Origin: Flavobacteriaceae bacterium
GTDB lineage: Bacteria; Bacteroidota; Bacteroidia; Flavobacteriales; Flavobacteriaceae
Assembly (NCBI GenBank): GCA_016780435.1
Contig: JADHLU010000023.1
Location: 1 to 9,748, forward strand
Reading direction: 5' to 3'
DNA: 9,748 nucleotides
Shown: piece after piece, positions 1-6,209 of the stretch
Layout of the letters: the number at the start of each line of letters is the position of its first letter
Position numbering within the stretch: the first letter of the stretch is position 1
The notes under the pieces: generated by a model
What the model saw: the letters and a program-made list of their open reading frames with translations, nothing else
Database searches by the model: none
What the model was told of the DNA's origin: nothing
Made by a program: the position numbers and the translations under genes

Positions 1-527
1 AAAAGTCTTCTGTTGTAGGCTCCGTTGAACCGGAATTCAGACGGACCAAACACCGGTCCGAAAAACGGATCAAACCAGGGATTCCCCCACGGATTAATCC
101 ACGGATCGTTAAAGAAAAACGGATTCCACTGAGGACCCCATCCGCCTGCGAAGGGCGTGTTAAACTGGTTGATGGTAATTCGAGTGCGCGGAGCGTTTTG
201 CCCTAAGGGTTCATAGGTGGTTGCTGCCCCACTAGAGTAAGAATCGATATCGGTAAAGGTCTCCGCATCGCTACTCAGCGACAATTGGGCGGCCTTTTCA
301 GCGAAGTAATTCTCATAAAACTGAGCACCTTCTCGGTCTAACTCGCGATTGGCCTCGTCTTGAGCGTAGTTGCGCAGCTCACCTTCTCTGAATTGGTGCG
401 TGCGATAGGTTACCGGGTAATAGGTGATGCAAGAGGAAAGCGACAGAAGCCCGATAAGGCCTGCGAATAGTGCGATTGCGGTACCCTGATTTTTGTGCGG
501 ATCATTTGTTCTAACTGCCTGCTTCAT
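1..527 (-). CDS. Putative lipoprotein with aromatic/proline tetrapeptide-repeat tail (partial, 3' end outside window)
   Basis: The minus strand is open from ATG at 527 to the window edge, giving at least 175 residues without a stop. The N-terminus is a lipoprotein signal: a short charged segment, a hydrophobic stretch (about residues 17-31) and a lipobox L-S-S-C with the lipidated Cys at 33. It is therefore probably an envelope lipoprotein. Residues 45-80 are charged and may be helical. Residues about 128-164 are low-complexity and rich in Trp, Phe, Pro, Asn and Gly, built from a four-residue unit (see repeat entry). No enzymatic motif is visible and I do not recognise the family. It is divergent from proS across 63 nt. 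The start is the only ATG that places a full signal peptide before the Cys. Being a real gene is well supported; its function is unknown. Confidence 0.8.
   Translation of the reverse strand, partial: MKQAVRTNDPHKNQGTAIALFAGLIGLLSLSSCITYYPVTYRTHQFREGELRNYAQDEANRELDREGAQFYENYFAEKAAQLSLSSDAETFTDIDSYSSGAATTYEPLGQNAPRTRITINQFNTPFAGGWGPQWNPFFFNDPWINPWGNPWFDPFFGPVFGPSEFRFNGAYNRRL
36..137 (-). repeat. Tetrapeptide-repeat tract (G/N/D)-P-(W/F)-x inside the lipoprotein gene
   Basis: Read on the minus strand, codons 131-164 encode successive units GPQW, NPFF, (FN), DPWI, NPWG, NPWF, DPFF, GPVF, GPSE. This is a near-regular 12-bp period with Pro at the second position of every unit and mostly Trp or Phe at the third. 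The DNA copies are similar but not identical, so the array is old or under protein-level selection. Confidence 0.7.
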
Positions 528-590
528 ATCTATAAATTTACTTAGTTTTATCCAATTTTTAAGGGCAATCTCTATGCCAAAATCACATCG

Positions 591-2066
591 ATGAGCAAGA
601 ATCTAACTTCTAGAGCCGAAGATTACTCAAAGTGGTACAATGAACTGGTTATAAAGGCTGACTTGGCCGAGAATTCTGGAGTGCGCGGATGCATGGTTAT
701 TAAGCCCTATGGCTACGCCATCTGGGAAAAAATGCAGCGTGCTTTGGATCAAATGTTTAAGGATACCGGGCACGAGAATGTGTATTTCCCCCTTTTTATA
801 CCCAAATCGTATTTTTCCAAAGAGGCCTCCCACGTTTCGGGTTTTGCCAAAGAATGTGCTGTGGTTACGCATTATCGATTGAAGAATGCCGAGGACGGAT
901 CGGGCATCGTGGTCGATGAAACGGCCAAATTAGAAGAAGAGTTGATTGTGCGTCCAACCTCTGAGACCATCATTTGGGATACGTATAGAAAATGGGTGCA
1001 ATCGTACCGCGACCTTCCGCTACTCTACAACCAATGGGCGAACGTGGTGCGCTGGGAGATGAGAACGCGTTTATTTTTAAGAACATCAGAATTTCTGTGG
1101 CAAGAAGGCCATACGGCTCACGCCACCAAGCAAGAGGCGATCGAAGAGGCCGAGCGCATGATGCATGTGTACGCCGACTTTGCCGAACGTTTCATGGCCA
1201 TGCCCGTAATCAAAGGAACCAAAAGCGAGAGTGAGCGTTTTGCCGGGGCCGAAGAGACCTATTGCATCGAGGCCTTGATGCAAGACGGAAAGGCGCTTCA
1301 GGCCGGAACTTCTCATTTTTTAGGCCAAAACTTTGCCAAGGCCTTTGACGTGAAGTTTGCGACTAAAGAGGGTCAGCAAGAATTTGTTTGGGCTACCTCT
1401 TGGGGTGTTTCAACCCGTTTGATGGGAGCCCTGGTCATGACCCATAGTGATGATAATGGTTTAGTGCTGCCTCCGTCTTTAGCCCCCACCCAGTTGGTCA
1501 TCGTACCGATTTACAAAGGGGAGGAGCAACTCAAGCTACTTGACGCCCACGTGAAACCCCTAGTTGATGAGTTCAGAAGGCAAGGAGTATCGGTGAAGTA
1601 CGACAATCGCGACACCCATAAACCAGGCTTTAAGTTTAATGAATACGAACTCAAGGGAGTTCCGTTGCGCATCGCCGTTGGTGAACGTGATCTTAAAGAG
1701 GGAACCTACGAGCTGGCGCGCAGAGATACACTTACCAAAGAAACGGTGAACACAGCCGATATTTACGAGCGTGTTCGCGTTTTACTGGCAGAAATGCAGC
1801 AGGCCTTGTACGATAAAGCGCTAAAGCATCAACTAGCGCACACCGTTAAGGTAGACGATTACGCCTCGTTTAAGGCTCAGCTTGAGGGTGATGGCGGATT
1901 CGTCTTAGCTCACTGGGACGGAACTGCCGAGACTGAGGCCCGCATTCAAGAGGAGACAAAAGCCACTATTCGCTGCATTCTGCTAGATGCTCAGACCGAA
2001 GAAGGAAGCTGCGTCTATTCAGGCAAGCCATCAAGCAAACGCGTTTTATTTGCGAAGGCTTATTAA
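591..2066 (+). CDS. proS: Prolyl-tRNA synthetase, short archaeal/eukaryal-like form
   Basis: This is the cytosolic class II enzyme that attaches proline to tRNA-Pro. The 491-residue length fits the short form, which lacks the E. coli-type editing insertion. Class II motif 1 lies near residues 37-71. The R-P-T-S-E proline/ATP segment is at 121-125, and motif 2 around 154-176 contains R-W-E and F-L-W-Q-E-G-H. Motif 3 is around 276-295, followed by an anticodon-binding domain (about 300-405). The protein ends in F-A-K-A-Y, the C-terminal Tyr typical of this form. The C-terminal domain is present, but of the four Cys zinc ligands usual in the family only Cys474 is clearly kept; His-Trp-Asp and Tyr-Ser-Gly occupy the other places. 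No Shine-Dalgarno precedes ATG 591, which fits Bacteroidota. No hairpin terminator follows, so some transcription may run on into the tRNA genes. Confidence 0.97.
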   Translation: MSKNLTSRAEDYSKWYNELVIKADLAENSGVRGCMVIKPYGYAIWEKMQRALDQMFKDTGHENVYFPLFIPKSYFSKEASHVSGFAKECAVVTHYRLKNAEDGSGIVVDETAKLEEELIVRPTSETIIWDTYRKWVQSYRDLPLLYNQWANVVRWEMRTRLFLRTSEFLWQEGHTAHATKQEAIEEAERMMHVYADFAERFMAMPVIKGTKSESERFAGAEETYCIEALMQDGKALQAGTSHFLGQNFAKAFDVKFATKEGQQEFVWATSWGVSTRLMGALVMTHSDDNGLVLPPSLAPTQLVIVPIYKGEEQLKLLDAHVKPLVDEFRRQGVSVKYDNRDTHKPGFKFNEYELKGVPLRIAVGERDLKEGTYELARRDTLTKETVNTADIYERVRVLLAEMQQALYDKALKHQLAHTVKVDDYASFKAQLEGDGGFVLAHWDGTAETEARIQEETKATIRCILLDAQTEEGSCVYSGKPSSKRVLFAKAY

Positions 2067-2081
2067 ATAATGATTTGAGCG

Positions 2082-2112
2082 TTTGCGAGACTTAAAAATA
2101 GTTGTATTTTTG
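2082..2112 (+). promoter_or_regulatory. Bacteroidota-type promoter for tRNA-Glu/tRNA-Glu/rpsT
   Basis: TTTG at 2082-2085 and TATTTTTG at 2105-2112 are separated by exactly 19 nt. Both match the Bacteroidota sigma-ABfr consensus (TTTG at -33, TAnnTTTG at -7). Transcription would begin near 2116-2120, about 20 nt before the first tRNA. It is the best-formed promoter in the window. The assignment rests on motif match and position only. Confidence 0.75.
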
Positions 2113-2136
2113 CGTCCGCATTTTGGTGTGCAAAAT

Positions 2137-2208
2137 GGCCCGTTCGTCTAGGGGTTAGGACGCCAGGTTTTCATCCTGGTAACAGGGGTTCGATTCCCCT
2201 ACGGGCTA
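2137..2208 (+). tRNA. tRNA-Glu (anticodon UUC), copy 1
   Basis: A full cloverleaf can be drawn. The 7-bp acceptor stem pairs GGCCCGT (2137-2143) with ACGGGCT (2201-2207), with a G-U first pair and discriminator A2208. The anticodon stem CCAGG/CCTGG encloses loop 2168-2174 with anticodon TTC at 2170-2172. The T arm contains GGTTCGATTCC. CCA is not encoded (the DNA reads A-C-A after the stem), so it must be added after processing. It decodes GAA and GAG. Confidence 0.97.
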
Positions 2209-2244
2209 CAAATTTTAGTGAATTTTAATTATAAGGGTTTAATC

Positions 2245-2316
2245 GGCCCGTTCGTCTAGGGGTTAGGACGCCAGGTTTTCATCCTGGTAACAGGGGTTCG
2301 ATTCCCCTACGGGCTA
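2245..2316 (+). tRNA. tRNA-Glu (anticodon UUC), copy 2
   Basis: This copy is identical over all 72 nt to the one starting at 2137, with anticodon TTC at 2278-2280, and CCA is again not encoded. It lies 36 nt after copy 1 and ends 15 nt before the rpsT start codon, leaving no room for a separate rpsT promoter. The three genes are probably one transcript. RNase Z cleavage after the discriminator base would create the rpsT mRNA 5' end. Confidence 0.97.
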
Positions 2317-2331
2317 CAAGATTTAATAATT

Positions 2332-2586
2332 ATGGCAAATCATAAATCGGCTTTAAAGCGCATCAGAAGAAACGAAGTAGTACGTCTTCGCAACCGTTAC
2401 CAGCACAAAACTGTGCGTACGGCAATTAGAAAGTTACGTACAGAAGAAAACAAAGTTGAGGCTGAAAAACAGCTTCCTTCTGTATTTGGGATGATTGATA
2501 AATTGGCCAAAAAGCACATCATTCACCACAACAAAGCCGCTAACTTAAAGAGCAAGCTGGCTAAGCAAGTTGCCGAGCTAGCCTAA
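2332..2586 (+). CDS. rpsT: 30S ribosomal protein S20
   Basis: S20 is a primary binding protein of 16S rRNA that stabilises the 5' domain of the small subunit. The 84-residue, Lys/Arg-rich, all-helical sequence starts M-A-N-H-K-S-A-L-K-R-I-R-R-N, the typical S20 opening. It contains H-H-N-K-A-A-N-L-K-S-K-L near the C-terminus (residues 65-76), the conserved family segment. Length matches the usual 83-90 residues. The ATG is fixed by that N-terminus. There is no Shine-Dalgarno sequence. The leader after tRNA processing would be only about 15 nt of AT-rich sequence. A strong hairpin terminator follows about 30 nt after the stop. Confidence 0.97.
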   Translation: MANHKSALKRIRRNEVVRLRNRYQHKTVRTAIRKLRTEENKVEAEKQLPSVFGMIDKLAKKHIIHHNKAANLKSKLAKQVAELA

Positions 2587-2616
2587 GCTATACTAAAAGC
2601 TTACTATACCAAGCAT

Positions 2617-2647
2617 AAAAAACGCGCCCTTTTGGGGCGCGTTTTTT
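2617..2647. terminator. Bidirectional intrinsic terminator between rpsT and rho
   Basis: The stem ACGCGCCC (2622-2629) pairs with GGGCGCGT (2635-2642) around a TTTTG loop. It is flanked by an A-tract on the left and eight Ts on the right, so it works on either strand. It closes the tRNA/rpsT transcript and, on the other strand, lies about 25 nt past the rho stop codon. Confidence 0.92.
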
Positions 2648-2669
2648 TTAGCTGTCTAATGGGAGATTA

Positions 2670-4301
2670 TTACTCATTCATGGTAAGCAAGAACTCCTCA
2701 TTATTCTTGGTTTGACCAATACGCTGCCCGATAAATTCCATAGCCTCGACCGGATTCATGTCGGCCAAGTACTTTCTCAATATCCACATGCGCTGAATGG
2801 TACTTTCATCAAGCAATAGGTCGTCTCGTCTCGTAGATGATGAGATGAGGTCAATTGCTGGGAATATTCGTCGGTTCGAGATTTTTCTATCCAACTGAAG
2901 TTCCATATTACCCGTACCCTTGAACTCTTCGAAGATCACTTCGTCCATTTTTGACCCCGTCTCAGTAAGCGCGGTAGCTATGATGGTCAATGAACCTCCG
3001 TTTTCGATATTACGGGCCGCTCCGAAAAAGCGTTTGGGCTTGTGCAGGGCATTGGCGTCAACACCTCCGCTCAATACTTTACCAGAAGCGGGTTGCACCG
3101 TGTTGTAGGCGCGCGCTAGGCGTGTAATAGAGTCTAATAGAATCACCACATCGTGTCCGCATTCTACTAGTCGTTTTGCCTTTTCGATCACAATGTTGGC
3201 CACGCGAACGTGTTCAGCGGCCTCTTTGTCAAAGGTTGAAGCAACCACTTCTCCGCGAACGTTGCGCTGCATGTCGGTAACTTCTTCAGGGCGCTCGTCG
3301 ATCAGTAGAATAATTTGGTAGACTTCGGGATGATTCGCAGCAATGGCGTTAGCGATGTCTTTTAGGAGCATCGTTTTACCGGTTTTGGGCTGGGCTACAA
3401 TCATTCCGCGTTGACCCTTTCCGATCGGAGAAAATAAATCTATAATACGTGTAGAAACCGTGCTGCGCACACCAGCCACATTAAACTTTTCTTTAGGGAA
3501 GAGCGGAGTCAAGTGTTCGAAGGCGATGCGGTCTCTAACCACGTTGGGGTCTAGCCCGTTGATTTTGTGGACCTTGATCAGCGGAAAATACTTTTCTCCT
3601 TCTTTTGGTGGGCGAATGCTTCCCAAGACGGTGTCTCCAGTCTTTAAGCCAAATAGGCGAATCTGAGACTGTGAAACGTAAATATCATCTGGAGAGGCGA
3701 GGTAGTTGTAATCTGATGAACGCAGAAATCCGTATCCGTCAGACATAATATCAAGAACTCCTTCGCTGTCGATAATACCCTCAAACTCGTATTCAGGTTG
3801 CTTGTAGCGGCTTTTTAGGTCTTTATCAAAATTGTTGTTTTTTTCAACTTGGTTGTTGCCGTTATTTGAGCGATGATTGCGCTGTTGAGTATTGTGTTTT
3901 GCTCCGCTGTTTGGGTTTGCATCTCCTTGCGGTTCTCTAATAACCGCCTCTTTAGCAGTACCCTCTTTTGAATTGGAGCGGGCCTCTCTTGGAGGATGTG
4001 CCTCTTTGGCAACCGGCTCTCTTCGTTCGGGACGATTACGGTTGCGCTCTTGACGATTGCGTTCGGGCCTTGTTGCGTTCGGCGTATTTAAAGCTTTATC
4101 CTCTTTCTGAGGGCTTGATTCTTCACCTTTTTCTGCGGCTGCAAGTGGCTCTACACGCTCAGGTCGTTGGGCTTGAACATCCAGAATTTGATAGATGAGA
4201 TCTTGTTTTTTTAAAGTCTTAAACTTTGAAATTTTTAGTTGAGCAGCGATTTCTTGTAACTCGGTCAACTTTTTTGCGCCTAAGGCGTCAATGTCAAACA
4301 T
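2670..4301 (-). CDS. rho: Transcription termination factor Rho with long disordered insertion
   Basis: Rho is a hexameric RNA-dependent ATPase/translocase that ends transcription. Domains in order: Rho_N helical domain (residues about 1-43); a polar Arg/Asn/Glu/Gln-rich segment (about 45-165) containing repeated R-P-E-R and N-R-Q-E-R-like units; the cold-shock-like RNA-binding domain (about 170-248, with D-G-Y-G-F-L-R at 188-194); and the RecA-like ATPase. In the ATPase, Walker A is A-Q-P-K-T-G-K-T (303-310), Walker B ends at Asp390 (V-I-L-L-D), and the secondary RNA-binding loop (about 446-452) and R-R-I-F-P-A-I-D (477-484) are present. At 543 residues it is longer than the 419 of E. coli Rho, and the insertion explains this. 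All catalytic parts look intact. It is divergent from the DUF4293 gene and convergent with rpsT. Confidence 0.97.
   Translation of the reverse strand: MFDIDALGAKKLTELQEIAAQLKISKFKTLKKQDLIYQILDVQAQRPERVEPLAAAEKGEESSPQKEDKALNTPNATRPERNRQERNRNRPERREPVAKEAHPPREARSNSKEGTAKEAVIREPQGDANPNSGAKHNTQQRNHRSNNGNNQVEKNNNFDKDLKSRYKQPEYEFEGIIDSEGVLDIMSDGYGFLRSSDYNYLASPDDIYVSQSQIRLFGLKTGDTVLGSIRPPKEGEKYFPLIKVHKINGLDPNVVRDRIAFEHLTPLFPKEKFNVAGVRSTVSTRIIDLFSPIGKGQRGMIVAQPKTGKTMLLKDIANAIAANHPEVYQIILLIDERPEEVTDMQRNVRGEVVASTFDKEAAEHVRVANIVIEKAKRLVECGHDVVILLDSITRLARAYNTVQPASGKVLSGGVDANALHKPKRFFGAARNIENGGSLTIIATALTETGSKMDEVIFEEFKGTGNMELQLDRKISNRRIFPAIDLISSSTRRDDLLLDESTIQRMWILRKYLADMNPVEAMEFIGQRIGQTKNNEEFLLTMNE
3807..4169 (-). 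other. rho: Region encoding the predicted disordered Arg/Asn-rich insertion of Rho
   Basis: Codons 45-165 are dominated by Arg, Asn, Glu, Gln, Lys, Pro and Ser with almost no hydrophobic residues, so the stretch is predicted to be disordered. Arg-rich clusters at 78-97 and 104-109 could bind RNA. A comparable insertion in Bacteroides thetaiotaomicron Rho has been reported to affect termination through condensate formation. Whether this one does the same is inference. Confidence 0.75.
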
Positions 4302-4310
4302 GCAATAATG

Positions 4311-4373
4311 TATTAGTGAAGAAAATCAAATGATTTATAGATGAGGGGGATCGAGAGGAAGAAGTGTGTGCGG
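4311..4373 (-). promoter_or_regulatory. C-rich, G-poor rho leader, candidate Rho-utilisation site
   Basis: In the rho sense direction this 63-nt stretch, 10-72 nt before the start codon, contains 22 C and 3 G. The densest 30 nt (4341-4370) hold 15 C and 1 G, with runs of Y-C dinucleotides. Rho binds unstructured C-rich, G-poor RNA, and E. coli rho is attenuated by its own product in its leader. Function here is inferred. No clear -33/-7 promoter for rho was found in 4302-4456. Confidence 0.4.
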
Positions 4374-4417
4374 TTCTCGTTTCCACTGCAATGATACAAA
4401 GAAATTTTAAATCCAAA

Positions 4418-4448
4418 TATGAGGATTAAAAAAACCAAATTACTTTTG
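4418..4448 (+). promoter_or_regulatory. Promoter of the DUF4293 gene
   Basis: TACTTTTG at 4441-4448 fits TAnnTTTG exactly. Exactly 19 nt upstream, TATG at 4418-4421 differs from the TTTG -33 element at one base. Only 8 nt separate the -7 element from the ATG at 4457, so the transcript would have a leader of a few nucleotides or none. Confidence 0.6.
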
Positions 4449-4456
4449 GGTACTCT

Positions 4457-4858
4457 ATGATACAACGCATACAATCGGTTTACCTAGCACTAGTGGCAAT
4501 CGCCTCTGTCGTTTTGGCCTTGGCAACGACTAACGGATGGCTAGGAGTGCAGTTAGACGGACGCGCTGAGTTAGTCGTGTTTGCCGAATCGGTGCTTTGT
4601 GCATTTCTAGCCATAGGGGCTATATTTCGTTTTAAAAATCGTCAGCAGCAGTTTGTAATCAATCGCATCAACCTGTTGCTTCAATTGTTTTTACTAGGAT
4701 TTTTCGTTTATCGGTCGCTAAACTTATCCGGAGGCCCTGCGCCTGAGAAGGGTATTGGGATGCTGATTCCAGTTTTTTCTATCGTATTGCTAGTTCTCGC
4801 CAATAGGGCTATCAAGCATGATGAAGATCTCGTAAAATCTGCTGACCGCTTGCGTTAA
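4457..4858 (+). CDS. DUF4293 family four-helix membrane protein
   Basis: This is an integral inner-membrane protein of unknown function. The 133 residues contain four hydrophobic segments at about 4-24, 40-58, 70-89 and 99-118. The N-terminus M-I-Q-R-I-Q-S-V-Y-L and the C-terminus around L-A-N-R-A-I-K-H-D-E-D-L-V-K-S-A-D-R-L-R match what I remember of DUF4293, a small Bacteroidota family often found beside rho. The basic loop around residues 57-70 (R-F-K-N-R-Q-Q-Q) and the charged tail would face the cytoplasm under the positive-inside rule. No enzymatic motif is visible. It is a single-gene unit divergent from rho, followed 29 nt later by a hairpin terminator. The family call is from memory of the conserved ends. 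Confidence 0.85.
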   Translation: MIQRIQSVYLALVAIASVVLALATTNGWLGVQLDGRAELVVFAESVLCAFLAIGAIFRFKNRQQQFVINRINLLLQLFLLGFFVYRSLNLSGGPAPEKGIGMLIPVFSIVLLVLANRAIKHDEDLVKSADRLR

Positions 4859-4887
4859 ACCAGATATCTTAGTAGTATTAGTGCGCG

Positions 4888-4914
4888 AAAAGGCCCGAGA
4901 AATCGGGTCTTTTT
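4888..4914. terminator. Intrinsic terminator between DUF4293 gene and metallophosphoesterase gene
   Basis: An 11-bp stem (4888-4898 with 4903-4913, one G-T pair) is capped by a GAAA tetraloop and continues into a T-run on the plus strand. Four Ts follow on the minus strand as well. It sits 5 bp from the stop codon of the convergent phosphoesterase gene, so it can serve both genes, more strongly on the plus strand. Confidence 0.85.
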
Positions 4915-4918
4915 ATGT

Positions 4919-5422
4919 TTATACGGTTCCCCTTTTTCCAAATTCAATAACCTGTAAAGCCTCGATCTGATTTTGGTGCACCTTGAATTGTAAGGCGGTG
5001 CGCATCTGGTGAAATCCGTGCACTCCTGCCGCCCCCGGATTCATGTGCATATGGCCCAGTTTAGGATCTCTCGCGACTTTCAGTATATGTGAATGCCCGC
5101 TGATGAGCAAATCACAGGGGTGCTTTAGGAGTAGTTCTTTTGTGTTTTTTGCGTAACGTCCGGGATACTGCGCTATATGGGTCATGAGCACGTGTAGCCC
5201 TTCGCACTGAAAATAAAGGGTTTCTGCATAGCTCGAGCGCATGCGATGGTCGTCAATATTTCCATGAACCGCTCTCAGTTTACCGGTCTTTTCGAGCGCC
5301 TCGGTGACCTCAAATGATCCGATGTCTCCTGCATGCCAGATCTCGTCTGCCGATTTCGCATAGCTAAGTATGCGATCGTCTATATACCCATGAGTGTCTG
5401 ATAAGAGTAGAATTCGGGTCAC
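4919..5422 (-). CDS. YfcE/MJ0936-family metallophosphoesterase
   Basis: This is a calcineurin-like phosphodiesterase, probably a soluble cytoplasmic dimetal enzyme. The 167 residues have every expected metal-binding motif: S-D-T-H-G (Asp9, His11), G-D-I-G (Asp33), H-G-N (Asn55), M-T-H (His82) and G-H-S-H (His110, His112), followed by N-P-G-A at 128-131. Length is typical for the family (about 155-185). Members hydrolyse model phosphodiesters; the natural substrate is generally unknown and cannot be read here. Translation must begin at GTG 5422, because no in-frame ATG lies between it and the upstream TAG and the protein then starts with the usual R-I-L-L-L-S-D-T-H. It is divergent from truA over 37 bp. 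Confidence 0.93.
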   Translation of the reverse strand: MTRILLLSDTHGYIDDRILSYAKSADEIWHAGDIGSFEVTEALEKTGKLRAVHGNIDDHRMRSSYAETLYFQCEGLHVLMTHIAQYPGRYAKNTKELLLKHPCDLLISGHSHILKVARDPKLGHMHMNPGAAGVHGFHQMRTALQFKVHQNQIEALQVIEFGKRGTV

Positions 5423-5425
5423 TGA

Positions 5426-5456
5426 AAGTGTATCTTTACACCTCTAAAATACACTT
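5426..5456. promoter_or_regulatory. Inverted repeat in the 37-bp gap between two divergent GTG-started genes
   Basis: AAGTGTAT (5426-5433) and ATACACTT (5449-5456) are perfect 8-bp inverted arms around a 15-bp spacer. A further TACAC at 5437-5441 pairs with GTGTA at 5428-5432, giving three related half-sites. Weak -7 matches lie almost symmetrically: TATCTTTA (5431-5438, plus) and TATTTTAG (5444-5451, minus). No good -33 was found. It could be an operator or simply two overlapping promoters. Confidence 0.35.
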
Positions 5457-5459
5457 ATA

Positions 5460-6209
5460 GTGCGGTATTTTTTAGAACTTTCCTTTGACGGAACAGACTT
5501 TCACGGCTGGCAGCGCCAACCCAATGCGCCTTCGGTTCAGCAGCATCTTGAAGAAGCCATGTCTTTGCTTTTGGCTCGTGCTGTTGAGGTAGTTGCTGCA
5601 GGCAGAACAGACGCCGGGGTGCATGCCGACCAAATGGTGGTGCACTTCGATGTCGAAAGCGCCATTGACACCGCCGATCTGCTACATCGATTAAATCGCT
5701 TTTTACCCGCTTCTATAGCCGTTCACAAGATGTTCGCGGTCAGTGCTGAGGCGCATGCTCGATTTGATGCGCTATCACGACGGTATTGCTACCGCATAAG
5801 CGCGGTGAAGAATCCGTTTAGCGATCGCTATGCCTGGCAGCTGAACCACCCTCTCGATCTCGATCTGATGAATCGAGCTGCAGCGCAACTGTTGGGCACA
5901 CAAGACTTCGAGTGCTTTTCTAAGGCACATACAGACGTAAAGACCTTTATATGCACCGTGACCCATGCTGCATTTGAAAAAAAGGCGAACGAGATACACT
6001 TTGAGATACAAGCCGATCGGTTTCTGAGAAACATGGTGAGAGCCATAGTGGGCACCTTAGTAGAGGTCGGAATGCACAAGCGCAGTGCGGAGTCTATTTT
6101 GCAGCTCATCGCATCGAAATCTCGTGCTCAAGCAGGGGTTTCAGTGCCCGCAAAAGGACTATCTTTGGCAGCCGTTGAGTATCCAGAACTGAGATTAAAT
6201 GCAAGCTGA
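5460..6209 (+). CDS. truA: tRNA pseudouridine(38-40) synthase
   Basis: TruA isomerises uridines 38, 39 and 40 in the anticodon arm of many tRNAs to pseudouridine. The 249-residue protein has the family opening R-Y-F-L-E-L-S-F-D-G-T-D-F-H-G-W-Q-R-Q. The catalytic segment is G-R-T-D-A-G-V-H-A with nucleophile Asp51. Also present are R-Y-C-Y-R-I (108-113), F-L-R-N-M-V-R-A-I-V-G-T-L-V-E-V-G (188-204) and P-A-K-G-L-S-L near the end. Length is normal (about 245-270). It starts at GTG: no ATG gives the conserved N-terminus and an in-frame TAA lies 12 nt upstream of the GTG. The 3' end overlaps the ABC transporter ATG by 11 nt, implying one transcript and coupled translation. Confidence 0.96.
   Translation: MRYFLELSFDGTDFHGWQRQPNAPSVQQHLEEAMSLLLARAVEVVAAGRTDAGVHADQMVVHFDVESAIDTADLLHRLNRFLPASIAVHKMFAVSAEAHARFDALSRRYCYRISAVKNPFSDRYAWQLNHPLDLDLMNRAAAQLLGTQDFECFSKAHTDVKTFICTVTHAAFEKKANEIHFEIQADRFLRNMVRAIVGTLVEVGMHKRSAESILQLIASKSRAQAGVSVPAKGLSLAAVEYPELRLNAS

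Larger units (their letters stand above)
2137..2319 (+). repeat. Tandem 75-bp direct repeat (duplicated tRNA-Glu)
   Basis: Positions 2137-2211 and 2245-2319 are identical, with a 108-bp period. The repeat covers the tRNA plus three flanking bases; the spacer and upstream flank do not match. This suggests either an old duplication whose flanks diverged or gene conversion keeping the copies equal. A perfect repeat this close could also collapse or expand by slippage or recombination. Confidence 0.95.

Noticed and set aside
528..590. Promoters in the lipoprotein-proS gap (TAAATTTA on the minus strand near 530-540)
   Set aside because: The -7 match has one mismatch and there is no TTTG at the proper distance on either strand. 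The gap is AT-rich, so weak matches are expected by chance.
574..594. A six-codon upstream frame (M-P-K-S-H-R) whose TGA overlaps the proS ATG
   Set aside because: ATGA-type overlap with a leader peptide is attractive for an aminoacyl-tRNA synthetase gene, but the peptide has no proline run (one Pro only), no attenuator hairpin follows, and such a short frame is easily due to chance.
627..1316. Additional open frames on both strands inside proS (for example 992-1234 plus, 1086-1316 minus)
   Set aside because: They lie wholly within a well-supported gene, show no family motifs and have unnatural composition. They are shadows of proS.
2137..2319. The tandem repeat as a possible attachment site or mobile-element boundary
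   Set aside because: Both copies are complete functional tRNA genes only 36 bp apart, with no integrase or foreign genes nearby. Gene duplication is the simpler reading.
3815..4198. Open frames opposite or alongside the Rho insertion region
   Set aside because: They arise from the biased codon content of the Arg/Asn-rich segment and have no recognisable domain or start context.
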